A stretch of 64,000 nt of DNA from Eucalyptus grandis. Lineage: Eukaryota; Streptophyta; Magnoliopsida; Myrtales; Myrtaceae. Made by a program: the position numbers and the translations under genes. Positions 52,901 to 64,000 of the stretch are shown piece after piece. Position 1 is the stretch's first letter. Each line of letters opens with the position of its first letter. A model generated the notes under the pieces. It saw only the letters and a list, made by a program, of their open reading frames with translations. It was not told the DNA's origin and ran no database searches. The stretch is from assembly GCF_016545825.1 (NCBI RefSeq), contig NC_052617.1, forward strand, positions 52,271,382 to 52,335,381. The letters run 5' to 3'.

Positions 52901-55604
52901 TGGGCCGCACCAATACAATATCTTTCTTCATACACTTTTATCTCAACTTCTCAATGGAGTACTTCGGTCATGTCATCAACACTTTCACCGACGCCGAGGA
53001 CGACAAGAAGCTTGCTGGTGCTGTCTTGGTGTATGGCTTTCCACAATGGATGTCCGGAGCCGAAGAAGCAATCAATAGCATGTAGTTAACCTGTTACCCA
53101 ATAGGCTTAAGCTATGGCTTCTCTTAAATCTCCTCATAATGGAAGTTTTTGAACTTGTGTCGTGCTTTTTTCAACATGTTTAACGCAAAATTGATTAGAT
53201 GGACTCAAATGTCAAAACGTAAAAATGTTTAAGATTCAATTAGTATATTTAAAATGTTTAAGACTGAATTGATAGAAGCATAGTATAGTTAAGACATTTT
53301 AGACAATTTTTTCCATTTTTTTCATTCTCTTTCCACAACCACCTTAGTGAACACATGTTAGTTTTCACTGCATGTGAGGCCGACTGAGTCTTCCTTCGTT
53401 GAAAGTCTAGTTGAACCGCACCAATACAATATATTTCTTCATACACTTTTATCTCAACTTCTCAATGGAGCACTTTGGTCATGTCATCGACACTTTCACC
53501 GACGCCAAGGACGACAAGAAGCTTGCTGGTGCTGTCTTGGTGTATGGCTTTCCACAATGGATGTCCGGAGCCGAAGAAGCAATCAATAGCATGTAGTTAG
53601 CCTATTACCCAATAGGCTCAAGCTATGGCTTCTCTTAAATCTCCTCATAATGGAAGTTTTGAACTTGTGTCGTGCTTTTTCAACATGTTTAATGCAAAAT
53701 TGATTAGATGGACTCAAATGTCAAAACGTAAAAATGTTTAAGATTCAATTAGTATATTTAAAAGGTTTAAGACTGAATTGATAGAAGTATAGTATATTTA
53801 AGATCTTTTAGACAATTTTTTTTCCATTTTTTTCATTCTCTTTCCACAACCACCTTAGTGAACACATGTTAGTTTTCGCTGCATGTGAGGCCGACGGAGT
53901 CTTCCTTCGTTGAAAGTCTAGTTGGACCGTACCAATACAATATCTTTCTTCATACACTTTTATCTCAACTTCTTAATGGAGCACTTCGATCATGTCATCA
54001 ACACTTTCACCGACGCCGGGGACGACAAGAAACTTTCTGGTGCTGTCTTGGTGTATGGCTTTCCACAATGGATGTCCGGAGCCGAAGAAGCAATCAATAG
54101 CATGTAGTTAACCTGTTACCCAATAGGCTCAAGCTATGGCTTCTCTTAAATCTCATCATAATGGAAGTTTTTGAACTTGTGTCGTGCTTTTTTCAACATG
54201 TTTAACGCAAAATTGATTAGATGGACTGAAATGTCAAAATGTAAAAATGTTTAAGATTCAATTAGTATATTTAAAAGGTTTAAGACTGAATAGATAGAAG
54301 CATAGTATAGTTAAGACATTTTAGACAATTTTTTCCATTTTTTTCATTCTCTTTCCACAACCACCTTAGTGAACACATGTTAGTTTTCACTGCATGTGAG
54401 GCCGACGAGTCTTCCTTCGTTGAAAGTCTAGTTGGACCGCACTAATACAATATCTTTCTTCATACACTTTTATCTCAACTTCTCAATGGAGCACTTTGGT
54501 CATGTCATCGACACTTTCACCGACGCCGAGGACGACAAGAAGCTTGCTGGTGCTGTCTTGGTGTATGGCTTTCCACAATGGATGTCCGGAGCCGAAGAAG
54601 CAATCAATAGCATGTAGTTAGCCTATTACCCAATAGGCTCAAGCTATGGCTTCTCTTAAATCTCCTCATAATGGAAGTTTTTGAACTTGTGTCGTGCTTT
54701 TTTCAACATGTTTAATGCAAAATTGATTAGATGGACTCAAATGTCAAAACGTAAAAATGTTTAAGATTCAATTAGTATATTTAAAAGGTTTAAGACTGAA
54801 TTGATAGAAGCATAGTATATTTAAGATCTTTTAGACAATTTTTTCCATTTTTTTCATTCTCTTTCCACAACCACCTTAGTGAACACATGTTAGTTTTCGC
54901 TGCATGTGAGGCCGACGGAGTCGTCCTTCGTTGAAAGTCTAGTTGGACCATACCAATACAATATCTTTCTTCATACACTTTTATCTCAACTTCTTAATGG
55001 AGCACTTCGGTCATGTCATCAACACTTTCACCGACGCCGAGGACGACAAGAAACTTTCTGGTGCTGTCTTGGTGTATGGCTTTCCACAATGGATGTCCGG
55101 AGCCGAAGAAGCAATCAATAGCATGTAGTTAGCCTGTTACCCAATAGGCTCAAGCTATGGCTTCTCTTAAATCTCATCATAATGGAAGTTTTTGAACTTG
55201 TGTCGTGCTTTTTTCAACATGTTTAACGCAAAATTGATTAGATGGACTCAAATGTCAAAATGTAAAAATGTTTAAGATTCAATTAGTATATTTAAAAGGT
55301 TTAAGACTGAATTGATAGAAGCATAGTATATTTAAGACATTTTAGACAATTTTTTTCTATTTTTTCATTCTTTTTCACAACCACCTTAGTGAACACATGT
55401 TAGTTTTTGCTGCATGTGAGGCCGACTGAGTCTTCCTTCGTTGAAAGTCTAGTTGGACCGCACCAATACAATATCTTTCTTCATACACTTTTATCTCAAC
55501 TTCTCAATGGAGCACTTCGGTCATGTCATCAACACTTTCACCGACGCCGAGGACGACAAGAAGCTTGCTGGTGCTGTCTTGGTGTATGACTTTCCACACT
55601 CATC
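49988..55604. repeat. Tandem array, 11 copies of a 511-bp unit
   Basis: The landmark GGCTTCTCTTAAATCT occurs at 50061, 50563, 51074, 51585, 52096, 52607, 53116, 53627, 54138, 54648 and 55159. The spacing is 511 in seven of ten steps, with 502, 509 and 510 elsewhere. Each unit has an AT-rich half (TTTAAGATTCAATTAG, then GTTTAAGACTGAATTG) and a mixed half holding a small frame, MEHFGHVINTFTDAEDDK onward, of 61-75 codons. Unit 1 has a 9-base loss near 50510. The last unit breaks off after GGTGTATG near 55590. Small frames are conserved only because units are young; I do not call them genes. Confidence 0.95.
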
Positions 55605-57400
55605 AAGTCCACCTTAGTGTTCTAGGCAAATCATTTATCCGTTCATTCACGGACCCACGTTTCTCAATTTTTTTTTTTATCTTTCTAGCATCGCGTTTTC
55701 ATAATGCGGCGAATGATTATATAAATGCATCTTTTTCATACTGTTCCATACATCTTTTCTCATTCGTGGCTTCAATGTCCAACAAGGTTGGCTTGACTTG
55801 TTGAGATGAAACCCACCACAAAATTTTACAAACATTTTAGTGGAGCTTCTCAACGAAAAATAATATGTGAATAGACAGAGGGGGTATATTGTTAATTTCC
55901 CTAAATTAGATTCATTTTTTTAGCATATCTTACATGTTGATGATGGCGGAAGGCATGAATCATTGCTACCGCCCAAGTTAATAAGAGATATTTGCCTTTA
56001 GCCCCAGTCAATCAGAGAAAAACATGGCTCTTCTTGACTAAGCTTAAGCTGTTGGTCTGGTCATTTGCATTTTTGCCTAATACTACCGTGGAAATTTAAT
56101 TAAGGAGTCAAATTTGGGACTAGAATGAAATTTTATATTTAATTACTTTAATAGATTAAATGATTCATACGAATGGTGCGATGAGCCATATGAAGATACT
56201 CCCATAGATATTGCATCTCAACTAATTCTACATTTGAGTACTTTCGAAATTCGCTTTCAATCGGCCTACTTTTTCACGCGTCATTATGTGGTGTGTGTCT
56301 GTGTATAACTGATGCGCACCGAACAACTTTCTCAAATTAATTTAATCTCATCCTAGGACACCTCCTTTGACTGGAACGCACACATTCCGTCCCGTGACAA
56401 GTGGGAACGCAACTGTAAATTCAGTGGACCGCAACACCAAAACAAATGTACAAAAAGAACCCATCATCCATCATCTAGGCGTCGTATGCTATCATGGGCC
56501 CGGCTCGATATTCGTATTCGTATTCGGACATTATTGAACCGCTCCCAGCTATGACCAAGAACGTGAAGGTTCTCTGGACGGAGCGAGACGGATCTGGTGT
56601 ATCGACCCTCGGCTTTCTCGATAGGTGTTATCTTTTGGATCGAGACCTTCTAAGATCAGTATTCTCTACGTTCGGATAAATCTGCCTTCCTGAGATTTGG
56701 ACGCATCGGCTGCCGAGCAAATAGACGAACCGGGGTTCTCTGAATTTAGGCGAATCGTATCGATAAACGTGAGACGATGTAATGCGAAGTTCATTTCAAA
56801 ACGCGCCTCCTTATTTTGACCTCCATTGACACTTTCGTTGAAAGTCTATCACGGTTCGGCATAGACCGCCGACAGCATGATATCTTTATATTCTATCTCG
56901 ACTGCGCACTTCGGTCATATCTGTACGACAAGAAGACAGTGGCTGCTGATGGGGCTGCTCCTCGTACTGGTGTGTCTTCCGACTCTCATCCCAACCGGCC
57001 CACTAAAATAACTTTGGGGAGTCCATCTTGGCGTTCCATGCAAATCATCTCCCTATCTCATTCATAGGCCCACGTTCGTGAAAAATTTAGCAATGCGTTT
57101 CTGTAATGACGTGAGCTTGAGCAGAGATTGCTTAGAGCCGGCATAGACTTCATGCGACTGGATGAGTTCTTTTCGTTTAAAATTGTAAGATTTGAGTCTG
57201 AGTACTGTTCGAGGTTATTATTTGGTAAAATCAATTCGTGTTTGCCCAATGATTGCATCGAGTTCATGGAATCGGCATGGCACGTGGAGTGGGTCGAAAC
57301 TATATTTTACAATTTTTTTTTTTTTTGTGGCTTCAATTTCCACAAAGATTGACTTGACTTATTACGATGAAACCAAACACAAAAGTTTACAAAAGTAACT
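55605..57400. repeat. End of segmental block A and paralogous block B
   Basis: 55605-55840 is the right side of block A. 55850-57400 is a second, diverged copy (block B) of the whole unit. TTTTTAGCATATCTTAC at 55918 matches 49005; ATTAATTTAATCT near 56337 matches 49308; GTTGAAAGTCTA at 56837 matches the array unit; and GTGGCTTCAATTTCCACAA at 57329 matches 55768. Block B carries one unit-like segment (about 56815-56950) and no array. Neither block shows a recognisable protein. Confidence 0.7.
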
Positions 57401-57978
57401 CTTGATTATCTTACCTAAGGCGAAATCTTTGCACAAATCAATCTTTTCAAACCTTATCTTCGGCAAACCACAAGCCAAATCCTCTCTGGACAGCTATAGA
57501 AATTGCTCGAGGCTTGTATGCCATATTTTGCTTTCATCTTTTGCAGAAACAGGACCATGTTCCTGGAGAAGGTTAGATTCTTCCACATTTTTTCTTTTGA
57601 ACGCGATTCTTCTGCATTCAATAAGTATACATTTCCCTACTCTTTGGCCCATGAATTTGTTATCTTGATCTTTGACCAATCCCGCACATTTTTTTTCCTT
57701 GAAACTTATCTTATATAGTTTATGGCAAAAGTTATCTTCGATGGGTTGGACACGTCCAAGAAAAACTTGAATTCATTTTTCCTTCGGTCTTTCTCATTAG
57801 ACAAATAATGCGACGTTGCATGTGGTTTTTCGCAGCCTTGTTGATGGTAGTAGATCAGTTACGTCTATCACGGGATTGATCACAGCTATTACATGAAAGA
57901 TACTGCGCGCCCCTTGGCTTTAGAAAACTGATGTGAATGTTCTACCCCTTCCAGCCACATTGTGTTTGATCATTTCCA
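57401..57978. other. Intergenic, unrecognised
   Basis: Short open frames without known domains. This is the boundary between block B and the OSC relic. Confidence 0.4.
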
Positions 57979-58510
57979 TTGTATTGCGATGAATTATAAG
58001 TACAACGTCATCTTAGCTTGGATCCTCCATTCTACGACCGCTACGTCTACCGTACAAGAAAAAACCCCATCCACGGGTTTTGATTGTTATTGGGCTCGTG
58101 AAATCTGCGTTTTCTCAAGATGCAAGCTCTGACGACACGCCTTGTTTCTTCAGAGGCCTTTTGACGGTAAAGGAACCCGCCTACAATACTCTGCCAAGAG
58201 CCCACAATGGGAATATGTTCCTGTAAGCGGCGCAGCGTAACATGCAATTCCTCCCGAAAACGCCAATGATTTCCTGAAACTCAAAATTATCGACAATTAA
58301 GAATAACACCGGGCAAAGTTCGTGCTTAGATCGTGTTTCGGCGTAAGGCGATTCTTACCAATCGAGTTCTCTCTATCTAATTCAATTTTCCGGATGATGT
58401 TTCGAGTGATTAAACAAATTGTTTGTAAGATAATATGTGTGGATGATGTTCATGTCTAGCTTCTCCTCATTGTATGATTTAGTGGGAGGAAATTCGTTCC
58501 AAGAATGGAG
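57979..58510 (-). pseudogene. Orphan last exon of an oxidosqualene cyclase
   Basis: 58273-58150 matches exon 16 of the intact OSC (GTTTCAG acceptor, [13 protein letters not shown] then FPLWAL), with one extra base after GGGCTCTT. That base shifts frame and gives an early TAG. Homology continues into the 3' flank (CATCTTAGCTTGGATCC at 58010 against 32023) and into intron 15 up to about 58510, where it stops. No earlier exon is found to the right. A clean partial duplication that later decayed. Confidence 0.85.
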
Positions 58511-61500
58511 ATTACCTTAAATAAGAGTTTGAAATATGTGCATTTTCTCAAAAAGAGCCTAGAGTGGCCCTTATAACAAATATGGGCTTGAAGTAGTCCA
58601 CTTAGCTTCAAATAAGGGCTGAGCTCCTGACTGGCTAATTTGCACGTGTAACTCATGTGTTTAATTTGGACAGTAACATCAAGAAGCCGAGAATGACTAT
58701 CAGTCTATCACTATCGAAATAGAGAAGTTACGTCAGTGATATTAAAAGGATAATTTCCCTAAGAACCCTCAAAAAAATTTCCCTAAGAAAATCCCTCGAA
58801 ACACCCTAGCTTCTATTTGGGAATTCGTCAAACGGGGTCAAAGCAGAATAATTCTAACAAAATTTACCATTGATGTTGATTAAGCATGCAAATCGTACGT
58901 GCAAGTTGGCCAGGAAAGATTTGGCTTGCCGACGAATTCAAGCTTTTATTTAAGACTAAATTATGGAACAAGATTCATTCCCAGTCATCTTTTGATAAAA
59001 CGACCTCTCTTTATATTCTTATTTGAGACTAAGTTGATCACGTTATGTATTTATTTAAGACAATGTCTACTTTAGATCATCTATTGAAAAATAAAAAATA
59101 AAATCCAACATCATACTCTTACTTAATTTTTAAATCTTTTAATGAGGTTCACAAGACCACGTCGAAAGTGAAAACGTATCACTATCGACCATTGGTCACG
59201 GCAGGCCCTGCATTATTCTTTATTTATTCAATACGTGAAAATAGGGAAAGGCAAAAAGGTCCACATAGGCAGGCGAGGAGACGGATCTGATGTCGGAGCC
59301 TCGTGGTTCCCTTGCTTAGCTCAGGGCACTTATTTTTGTTTGTATTCTAGTTAGCAATTGGGTAACAATTTTTAAATATCACAAAAAATTAAATAATAAA
59401 TAATACAAATTTATATGAGGTCGACTCCTTCAAAAATTTGTAATTCACAATAAGTTATTATAATAGCCCAATGACTATTATGCTAATAAGGTTTCATAAA
59501 AATTCATGGATGATTTATCTCATGGATTATACTTTTAACATTTCTATTAGTTGCTTATATTAAATGTGAAGCAATCTGTCTCCTCAAATGCCCAAGCTAT
59601 CAGAATCGATCGGTCAATCGCTTGATGATCTTGCTCGATTTTATGCTTGGATGCATGCATCGTGGGTATTCACACGTTTCCCTTTTCAAATGCGGCCTTA
59701 ATTAGATATTAAAGTGAGGGATAAAGCGTTAAAATAGTTTTCCTTATTTTCCTTCAAAAATCTATTTTGAAGACACTCATGATTTTTTGGTTAATTGGAC
59801 AACCGAATGTCAAGGCGATTGTTTCAAATCAATCTCAAACCTAGTGAACTGAAGCACGCATATAAATTGGAAACATATATCACTTTCATTAGCTTAATCT
59901 TTTGTGGCTTTCACATCAAGTTGTAAGGAACTAAGAATAATACAAGTGCCATAATTTTCATACAACGTTCACTTGAGCGCCACGGTTTCTTTAAATAAAA
60001 AAGTTCACTTTAATGTCATAATTTTCAATTGATCAATTGAATGCCATAACCTTTTAAAAATGGTTATTCAAGTGTTGAAAATTTGATGTGGCATGACATT
60101 AATGATACATATTTTTAAAAAATTATGGCATTCAAATAATCAATTAAAAAGTTATATAACATTCAAATAATTGGAAAAAAAAAATTATGACACTCATTTG
60201 AGTGTGATATGAAAGTTAAGATACTCAAGTGATCGAAATTTTTATTGTAATTATCAAGGGAGTGTCCTATAAAAATTACAATACATGTGGTGTCCATTTC
60301 CCCAAGTTGTAATATCATTGGTCTATGCTTGTTAAGAGTCTATTTGGTATAAATGTAATATTATTGTAACATGTTCTCAGTAAAAATAAATGAATCGCAT
60401 GGTACGTGTTAAGTGTATTTAGCAACACATTTTATAAGACTGGATCACCTTAGAAGCCTCGTTTGCTTTATAGGATATGGAATCAAAGTTCATAAGGATG
60501 TAAGTACAACCTTTGGAAGAACATCGGGCAAAATAAAAATACGATTCTAGAGGATATAACAACAACTAAAATATGACATTCGATTGCTCTCATAGTCCTG
60601 TTATTATGATTTCAATTTCGCAAGTTCCTAATTTTGACATGGATTATGCATTGAAGAAATGATACGTTGAATTTTGACTTTCAAATTAGAAATAATGCTA
60701 TTTTAGACTATGGACTTTTATTTAAGGGTTTTTGAAGGGAGACTATAAAATGAATGTGTTTAATGATGCATTTTTAACCCTAGCCACCACATAATTTCCC
60801 TTCTTTTGTTTTTTCCTATCTTCTTCTTGGATCTTTAGATCTAGTGGCTCATTAAGTGGTTTTTTGAGCTTTTTGTACTCTCTTACTTTTTGTAGAAGAT
60901 AGTGAAATCCTTCTCTATCCCTGTGGTTTTTTCCATTTTGGGTTTCCACGTATATCTTGCGTCACATGTAATTTCGATTTTGCTTTCATCCTTTACTACT
61001 TTTGCTTCGATTGGTACATCTTCTGGCATTTTTCCGCAACATGATGAACTCCACATTATTATTTAAACTCTCTGTTTCAATGCTGTGATAATCACGTACA
61101 ACCTCACACCAAATTTATTTTTAATTGACTCTGCACACGGGTGATGTAAATTTGTAGCTCACTAATCAGATTTTTTTTTCTCAATTAGGGACGGAGGAAA
61201 ATACAACCCGATTCTAAGAGTGAATTACGAATATAATCCTATCTATGTGTTTTTGACAACAACAATACAAGAAGGTCAAGGCAAAGAAGCTTTCTAGACG
61301 TTTAAAATCGATGTGTTAGATTATGAATGACCATTGAAAAGACTGGCCCATACGTCACACCTCAATTAAAATCTTGATTTACATGGCTTAAAAAAATTTG
61401 AGCCCATAAAACAAACCCAATCCTTCTCTTGGATTGCATTAGAGAGCAATTCATGAAAGAGGCCCACTTTTCATTTAGAAAAGATTTAAATCCAAAATAA

Positions 61501-61847
61501 GAATCATACTCAAGACTAAAGAACCGGATATTTTTCATGAATTGTATTCAAGAGGCGGCTTAATCATGACTTACATTATGGAGCAATCTAAAAGAAAATT
61601 TTTAGGGATGCAGACACCTGGAGTGTCAAATCTTGGTATTAGAGACACATAGTGCCAAAAGCTTATAAATGTACACTTAAGTGTCAAAATCGAAGTAAAA
61701 TAAATCATTTAAGTGCTAATAGCGAGAAAATTCGGCTAAAATACTGACATGGTATTTTTCCATAGAGATCAGTGCAAAACAACGTTGTTTTGTATGTTGA
61801 CGTGACTAGATAAGCTGAAAACGACATCATTTTACATACTGACTAGG
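58511..61847. other. AT-rich intergenic DNA
   Basis: No gene seen. 59940-60300 is a degenerate AT-rich repeat with recurring ATTATGGCATTCAAATAA-like phrases in both orientations. 61610-61830 has AGTGTCAAA/AAGTGTCAAAATC phrases that recur, reversed or diverged, at 62500-62700. A 263-bp-family fragment is at about 59577-59640. Confidence 0.45.
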
Positions 61848-62029
61848 GGTGTGCAATGAGAACCCTGGACCAACCGATTTTGGGTGGTTCCCAAATAGAG
61901 TGGTCCAGTTCCCGATTCTCGCTTTTAAAACCAGTGGACGATCAGTTCGGTTCCCGATTCCAAGGTGGGAACTGGACCAACCAGACCTTAGAACTGAGAA
62001 TCAGACATGTTATTTTACATACATATATA

Positions 62030-62091
<62 letters not shown>

Positions 62092-62260
62092 TTTAAATTT
62101 TGTAAGAAGAAAAACCTTAATTTCTCCATATTTTTTCTATTTTTCATTTTATTTTTGGCCCAAAATTGTAAATTTACCGTTTCCACGGGACCGGACTGAA
62201 TCGATTGGTAGGTTCGATTCCTAGTTCGAGGTTCGGTCCCAGAATTTGGGAATTGGTCCT
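61848..62260. mobile_element. Transposon fragment with TAGGGGTGTGCAA end
   Basis: CTAGGGGTGTGCAATGAG at about 61843 is the 5' terminus style of a common plant hAT-type non-autonomous family. The body has GGTTCGGTCC-like and GGACCAACC-like phrases in opposite orientation (61868-61985 and 62190-62265). An AT microsatellite sits inside. The right end was not resolved. Confidence 0.45.
62040..62088. repeat. (TA)n microsatellite
   Basis: A pure TA run preceded by ATATATATGTGTGTG. Confidence 0.97.
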
Positions 62261-62274
62261 TCCGGTCCGATTTC

Positions 62275-62490
62275 GATGTAGAATGATGTTGTTTTGCCTT
62301 AGATTTGCATTTCAATATAAATATTAATTAAGAATAAATTTAATAGATAAAAAGAAAGAAAGAAGGAAATTGTAGAAGGCGAGGGCTATGCAAGCCCTTG
62401 CTGTTCTACAATCCTCCCTTTTAAAAAAAAAAAATTAAATTAATATTTATATTGAAATTCAAATAAGATGCAAAATGACATCATTTTAGC
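62275..62490. mobile_element. Foldback (long inverted repeat) MITE-like element
   Basis: The outer arms at about 62275-62340 and 62425-62490 are inverted copies: GCATTTCAATATAAATATTA against TAATATTTATATTGAAATTC, flanked by AATGATGTTGTTTTG and AAAATGACATCATTTT. Inner arms TGTAGAAGGCGAGGGCT and AGCCCTTGCTGTTCTACA pair around a loop of a few bases. Almost the entire 215 bp would fold into one hairpin. Confidence 0.75.
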
Positions 62491-62790
62491 TTCTCTTTGC
62501 TAATTCATCTCTACGACGAGCCATGTAGACAAATTATATTATTAGAAAAATGTTACATAGGATTTCCGGTACCATTTCTCAAAATTGGCAAATATCACAT
62601 TTTTCAAAGAAAGTAGCACTTATATATACCTTTAGTAACTTTTGGCACTTAACTATTCCATTGTGCTAAGTTTTGACATTTGTGCTGTACTTCTGCCCAT
62701 AATTTTATATTGTTGGATGCTATGAAAATCTCATGTGTAATTCTTTTGTAAGATTGAAAAAATACTTTTTTTAGAAATTTTGAGGACTAA

Positions 62791-62848
62791 AACTATGTGA
62801 GTTATCTTTACCAAAAAAAAAAAAAAAAAAAAAACTATGTGAATTATC
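62791..62848 (+). repeat. Micro-retroposon: TTTACC plus A tract within a 16-bp duplication
   Basis: AACTATGTGAGTTATC (62791-62806) and AACTATGTGAATTATC (62833-62848) flank TTTACC and about 20 A. Same signature as the insert at 13841-13853. Confidence 0.6.
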
Positions 62849-63501
62849 ATGATGTAATTGGGGATTGAAAAACATTTCAGTGTTTCGAGTGTAGCTGCAA
62901 GGTTCGTTTTATCGCTCAACTGTGAAACCCTATGCTACTCTTCTCGTGGAGGAGGTCCTGCTTTACTAAACACCAATATATACATGTGTTCATTGATCTA
63001 AGAATAGTTATGATAGAATCTTACATAGATCAAATGGGCTATATCTACACATAAGATAAATAGAAGAACCGTCATGTCTTGTCTTGTGTGTCATTGCGAT
63101 GATAAGAGAGGAGTAGACAAGAACGACAATAAAATTAAAATGAACAAACACCCACGAATCTTGTATCGGTACCTATTCTCATAAAAAGGGCAAGATGACA
63201 TAATCAATTTTTACTCCACCCCAGAAGAAAAGGAAAAGAAAAAATTATGTAAGATGATGCTGTATCCATAGTTCATCGTAATCTAATCAAATATTATTGA
63301 CGAAAATAAATGTAAATGATCAAACACAAGCTTTTACACGTTTTATCTACACCTTATAGGGCGCATTGGAGCATCTGTATTGTTTCTATTCCTTCTCTTC
63401 TATCCTACAAGTAAAACCACGGACATAGGATTTGAATTCTGGTGTGCTTATGAAATCTATGTTTCCTCAATATGCAGGCTGTGACGATATGCCTTGTTTC
63501 T
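62849..63501. other. OSC 3' flank and spacer
   Basis: From about 62985 the sequence parallels 31520-32160 beside the intact OSC (GATCTAAGAATAGTTATGAT; AGATCAAATGGGCTATAT), interrupted by the inverted segment. No gene. Confidence 0.6.
63247..63405. other. Inverted segment in the 3' flank of the second OSC
   Basis: This stretch is the reverse complement of 31878-32027 next to the intact OSC (GTTTGATCATTTACAT and GAAACAATACAGATGCTCC on the reverse strand), whereas sequence on both sides aligns in the same orientation. The copy at 57960-58020 has the 32-kb orientation. Confidence 0.75.
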
Positions 63502-63998
<497 letters not shown>

Positions 63999-64000
63999 AT

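Noticed and set aside
49988..55604. CRISPR-like array
   Set aside because: Units are 511 bp with no unique spacers, in a plant nuclear context. It is a tandem satellite-type array.

Overview
The window is nuclear DNA of a flowering plant, almost certainly a eudicot. Its genes have many short GT-AG introns. It carries SAUR, F-box, USP-domain kinase and triterpene-synthase genes, plus plant-type SINE, LINE, Copia and MITE-like debris and a plastid rRNA fragment. A woody rosid such as Myrtaceae would fit, but that is a guess. Intergenic DNA is AT-rich and repeat-laden.

Layout. (i) 0-3 kb: the 3' end of a large SEN1/UPF1-type helicase gene (+), whose upstream intron holds a plastid 23S rRNA fragment. 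(ii) 6-11 kb: an intronless SAUR gene and an intronless F-box gene (both -). (iii) 12.8-13.4 kb: a 5'-truncated LINE with an RNase H domain. (iv) 15-31 kb: two tandem copies (-) of a USP plus protein-kinase gene. The first is intact (10 exons, 798 codons). The second is a pseudogene that lost exon 3 and has a frameshift and three stops. (v) 26-64 kb: four oxidosqualene cyclase (OSC) loci, all (-). These are a relic of the last two exons at 26 kb, an intact 16-exon beta-amyrin-synthase-type gene at 32.2-37.3 kb, an orphan last exon at 58 kb, and the 3' end of another apparently intact gene at 63.5 kb that runs off the window. (vi) 38-46 kb: two tRNA-derived retroposons, a 127-bp direct repeat, a Copia gag relic, and a 1.2-kb terminal-inverted-repeat element inserted in one copy of a 263-bp tandem duplication. 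(vii) 49-57 kb: an 11-copy tandem array of a 511-bp unit with a two-unit higher-order pattern, lying inside one of two diverged copies of a larger segmental duplication. (viii) 58-63 kb: AT-rich DNA with a foldback element and microsatellites.

The theme is local duplication and decay. Kinase and OSC genes sit in one tandem neighbourhood where only one copy of each in view is complete. The intact OSC carries DCTAE and MWCYCR, so it should cyclise 2,3-oxidosqualene to a pentacyclic triterpene. No P450 or glycosyltransferase partner was found here, so this is a gene-family cluster rather than a demonstrated pathway cluster. Exon coordinates come from splice consensus, reading-phase closure and family conservation, with no transcript evidence.
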